Positions 63,034 through 64,000 of a stretch of 64,000 nt of DNA are shown here, one piece after another; the first letter of the stretch is position 1; the number at the start of each line of letters is the position of its first letter. The notes below the pieces were generated by a model that was given only the letters and a program-made list of their open reading frames with translations, was not told where the DNA came from and did not search any database. The stretch is from Gammaproteobacteria bacterium (GTDB lineage Bacteria; Pseudomonadota; Gammaproteobacteria; Pseudomonadales; Pseudohongiellaceae): NCBI GenBank assembly GCA_008081045.1, contig VMDC01000016.1, positions 1-64,000 on the forward strand, in the 5' to 3' direction. Made by a program: the position numbers and the translations under genes.

Positions 63034-63702
63034 ATGAGAGTCCGTAATGCCCCGGGCCGGTGCTCTGGCATCTGGCAGAAGTCAGCCGCTGAGCTGAGCG
63101 ACGCTGAATTGCTGGCTATTCTGCTGGGTCCGGGGCCCGCAGGGGGACGTGCGATGCACATCGCCAGGGAAGCCCTGTCGGAGTGGGGTGGGATACGCGG
63201 TGTTTTTGCGCACAGCAAAGAGCTCGCCCGGAGTACGAAGGGGGTGGGTCCCGCCGGCGTGGCAAGGCTGGAGGCCGCCAGAGAGCTCGTCCTCCGCCAG
63301 CTCCGGGCGGAGTTGCAGGGGAAGACCATTCTGTCCGGCTCAGCAGAGGCGAAACAGTATCTTCAGGCCCGCTATGGCGGCGATCCTCACGAGTCTTTTG
63401 TGTGCGTTTATCTGAATAATAAGCATCATGTTGTCAATATAGAGGTGCTTTTCCGGGGTACGATCGATGGCGCACCGGTATACCCTCGGGAAGTGGTGAA
63501 AAGATGCTTATATTTCAACGCGGCTGCGGTGATTTTTGCCCACAATCATCCGTCCGGCGTGGCTGAACCGAGTGAGGCGGATATCACTGTGACCCGACGA
63601 CTGCAGGCTGCACTGAATACCGTAGACATTCGGGTGCTGGATCATCTGGTGCTCGCCGAGCAGGATGTGGTATCGCTTGCGGAGCGCCGGTTGATGGTTT
63701 GA
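63034..63702 (+). CDS. radC: RadC-family JAB-domain protein
   Basis: The 222-residue product has the RadC layout: an N-terminal helix-hairpin-helix region ([18 protein letters not shown], about residues 68-85) and a C-terminal JAB/MPN metalloprotease-like domain with [18 protein letters not shown]. Its role in DNA repair is disputed and biochemical activity unknown. The usual first motif (SIRDWP...ERPREKL) is replaced by [13 protein letters not shown], so the N-terminus is divergent. It lies upstream of rpmB, as usual. Confidence 0.92.
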   Translation: MRVRNAPGRCSGIWQKSAAELSDAELLAILLGPGPAGGRAMHIAREALSEWGGIRGVFAHSKELARSTKGVGPAGVARLEAARELVLRQLRAELQGKTILSGSAEAKQYLQARYGGDPHESFVCVYLNNKHHVVNIEVLFRGTIDGAPVYPREVVKRCLYFNAAAVIFAHNHPSGVAEPSEADITVTRRLQAALNTVDIRVLDHLVLAEQDVVSLAERRLMV

Positions 63703-63751
63703 ATCACTCAGATCGCCCGATTTCAGGCGCCCCGGGACATCCCAATTTGCC

Positions 63752-63780
63752 TTGATCTTGGCAGGGCGTTTTGGTATAAA
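63752..63780 (+). promoter_or_regulatory. Sigma-70 promoter of rpmB
   Basis: TTGATC and TATAAA are separated by 17 bases, about 100 bases upstream of the rpmB ATG. Confidence 0.7.
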
Positions 63781-63880
63781 ACGCGCTCTTTTTTGCCCGC
63801 ACAAACCCGCCTGGGTCAGCTGGGCTCAAATACTGACAAAACTGACAATAGACCAATCTCCAGCACGACGAGGCAACACC

Positions 63881-64000
63881 ATGTCCAGGGTTTGTATGGT
63901 AACCGGCAAAAAGCCTGTTACAGGTAACAATGTTTCACACGCAAATAACAAGACTCGACGTCGGTTTTCTCCCAACTTGCACACCCATCGTTTCTGGGTG
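63881..64000 (+). CDS. rpmB: 50S ribosomal protein L28 (partial, cut by window end)
   Basis: The first 40 codons are present, beginning [20 protein letters not shown] and continuing [18 protein letters not shown], the L28 N-terminus. GAGG lies eight bases before the ATG. L28 is a large-subunit protein; rpmG normally follows. Confidence 0.96.
   Translation, partial: MSRVCMVTGKKPVTGNNVSHANNKTRRRFSPNLHTHRFWV

Overview
This window is the replication-origin region of a gammaproteobacterial chromosome, with roughly mid-50s percent G+C by eye. It carries the classic conserved order gyrB-recF-dnaN-dnaA / rpmH-rnpA-yidD-yidC-mnmE, then mnmG-rsmG-parA-parB-atpIBEFHAGDC-glmU. A second conserved gammaproteobacterial block follows: recG-ridA-spoT-rpoZ-gmk-yicC / rph-pyrE / slmA-argB-algC-coaBC / radC-rpmB. 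SlmA, a HexR-like regulator, the GyrB insertion and the TRAP and sulfatase genes suggest a marine, free-living heterotroph of the oligotrophic gammaproteobacterial type. That placement is an inference; no 16S gene is present.

Layout. 1-5.5 kb: an 8-bp tandem repeat at the window edge, an LpxL-type acyltransferase, glyQS, gmhB and a PlsC-type acyltransferase. 5.5-11.8 kb: gyrB, recF, dnaN and dnaA on the minus strand, with two parS sites inside recF. 11.8-12.2 kb: the probable oriC, with four DnaA boxes and an AT-rich unwinding segment. 12.2-21.1 kb: ribosome, RNase P, membrane-insertase and tRNA-modification genes, then parAB. 21.2-28.7 kb: the F1Fo ATP synthase operon with a strong promoter, a leader hairpin and a textbook terminator. 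28.7-31 kb: glmU and a convergent HexR/RpiR regulator.

31-45.7 kb is the least conserved part. It holds a COG3146 acyltransferase-like protein, an exported serine hydrolase, an exported six-bladed tectonin-like propeller, a TldD/TldE-like pair whose TldD member has a Tat signal, a lipoprotein sulfatase, a DUF938 methyltransferase, yaaA, a DUF4265-like protein, a small membrane protein, and a TRAP transporter whose binding protein is convergent with its permeases. 45.7-64 kb: uvrD, glutaryl-CoA dehydrogenase, ubiA, then the recG-to-rpmB block; rpmB runs off the right edge.

The genes on either side of the proposed oriC point away from it (dnaA to gyrB leftward, rpmH to glmU rightward), which fits co-orientation with replication. 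Most notable observations: spoT has no ATG, GTG or TTG that preserves its hydrolase active site, but has an ATA codon behind a good Shine-Dalgarno sequence at exactly the expected N-terminus; two parS sites lie inside recF and both encode the tetrapeptide FHVE; a Tat-exported TldD sits next to a leaderless TldE; the propeller is built from alternating blade types; and dut is missing between coaBC and algC.
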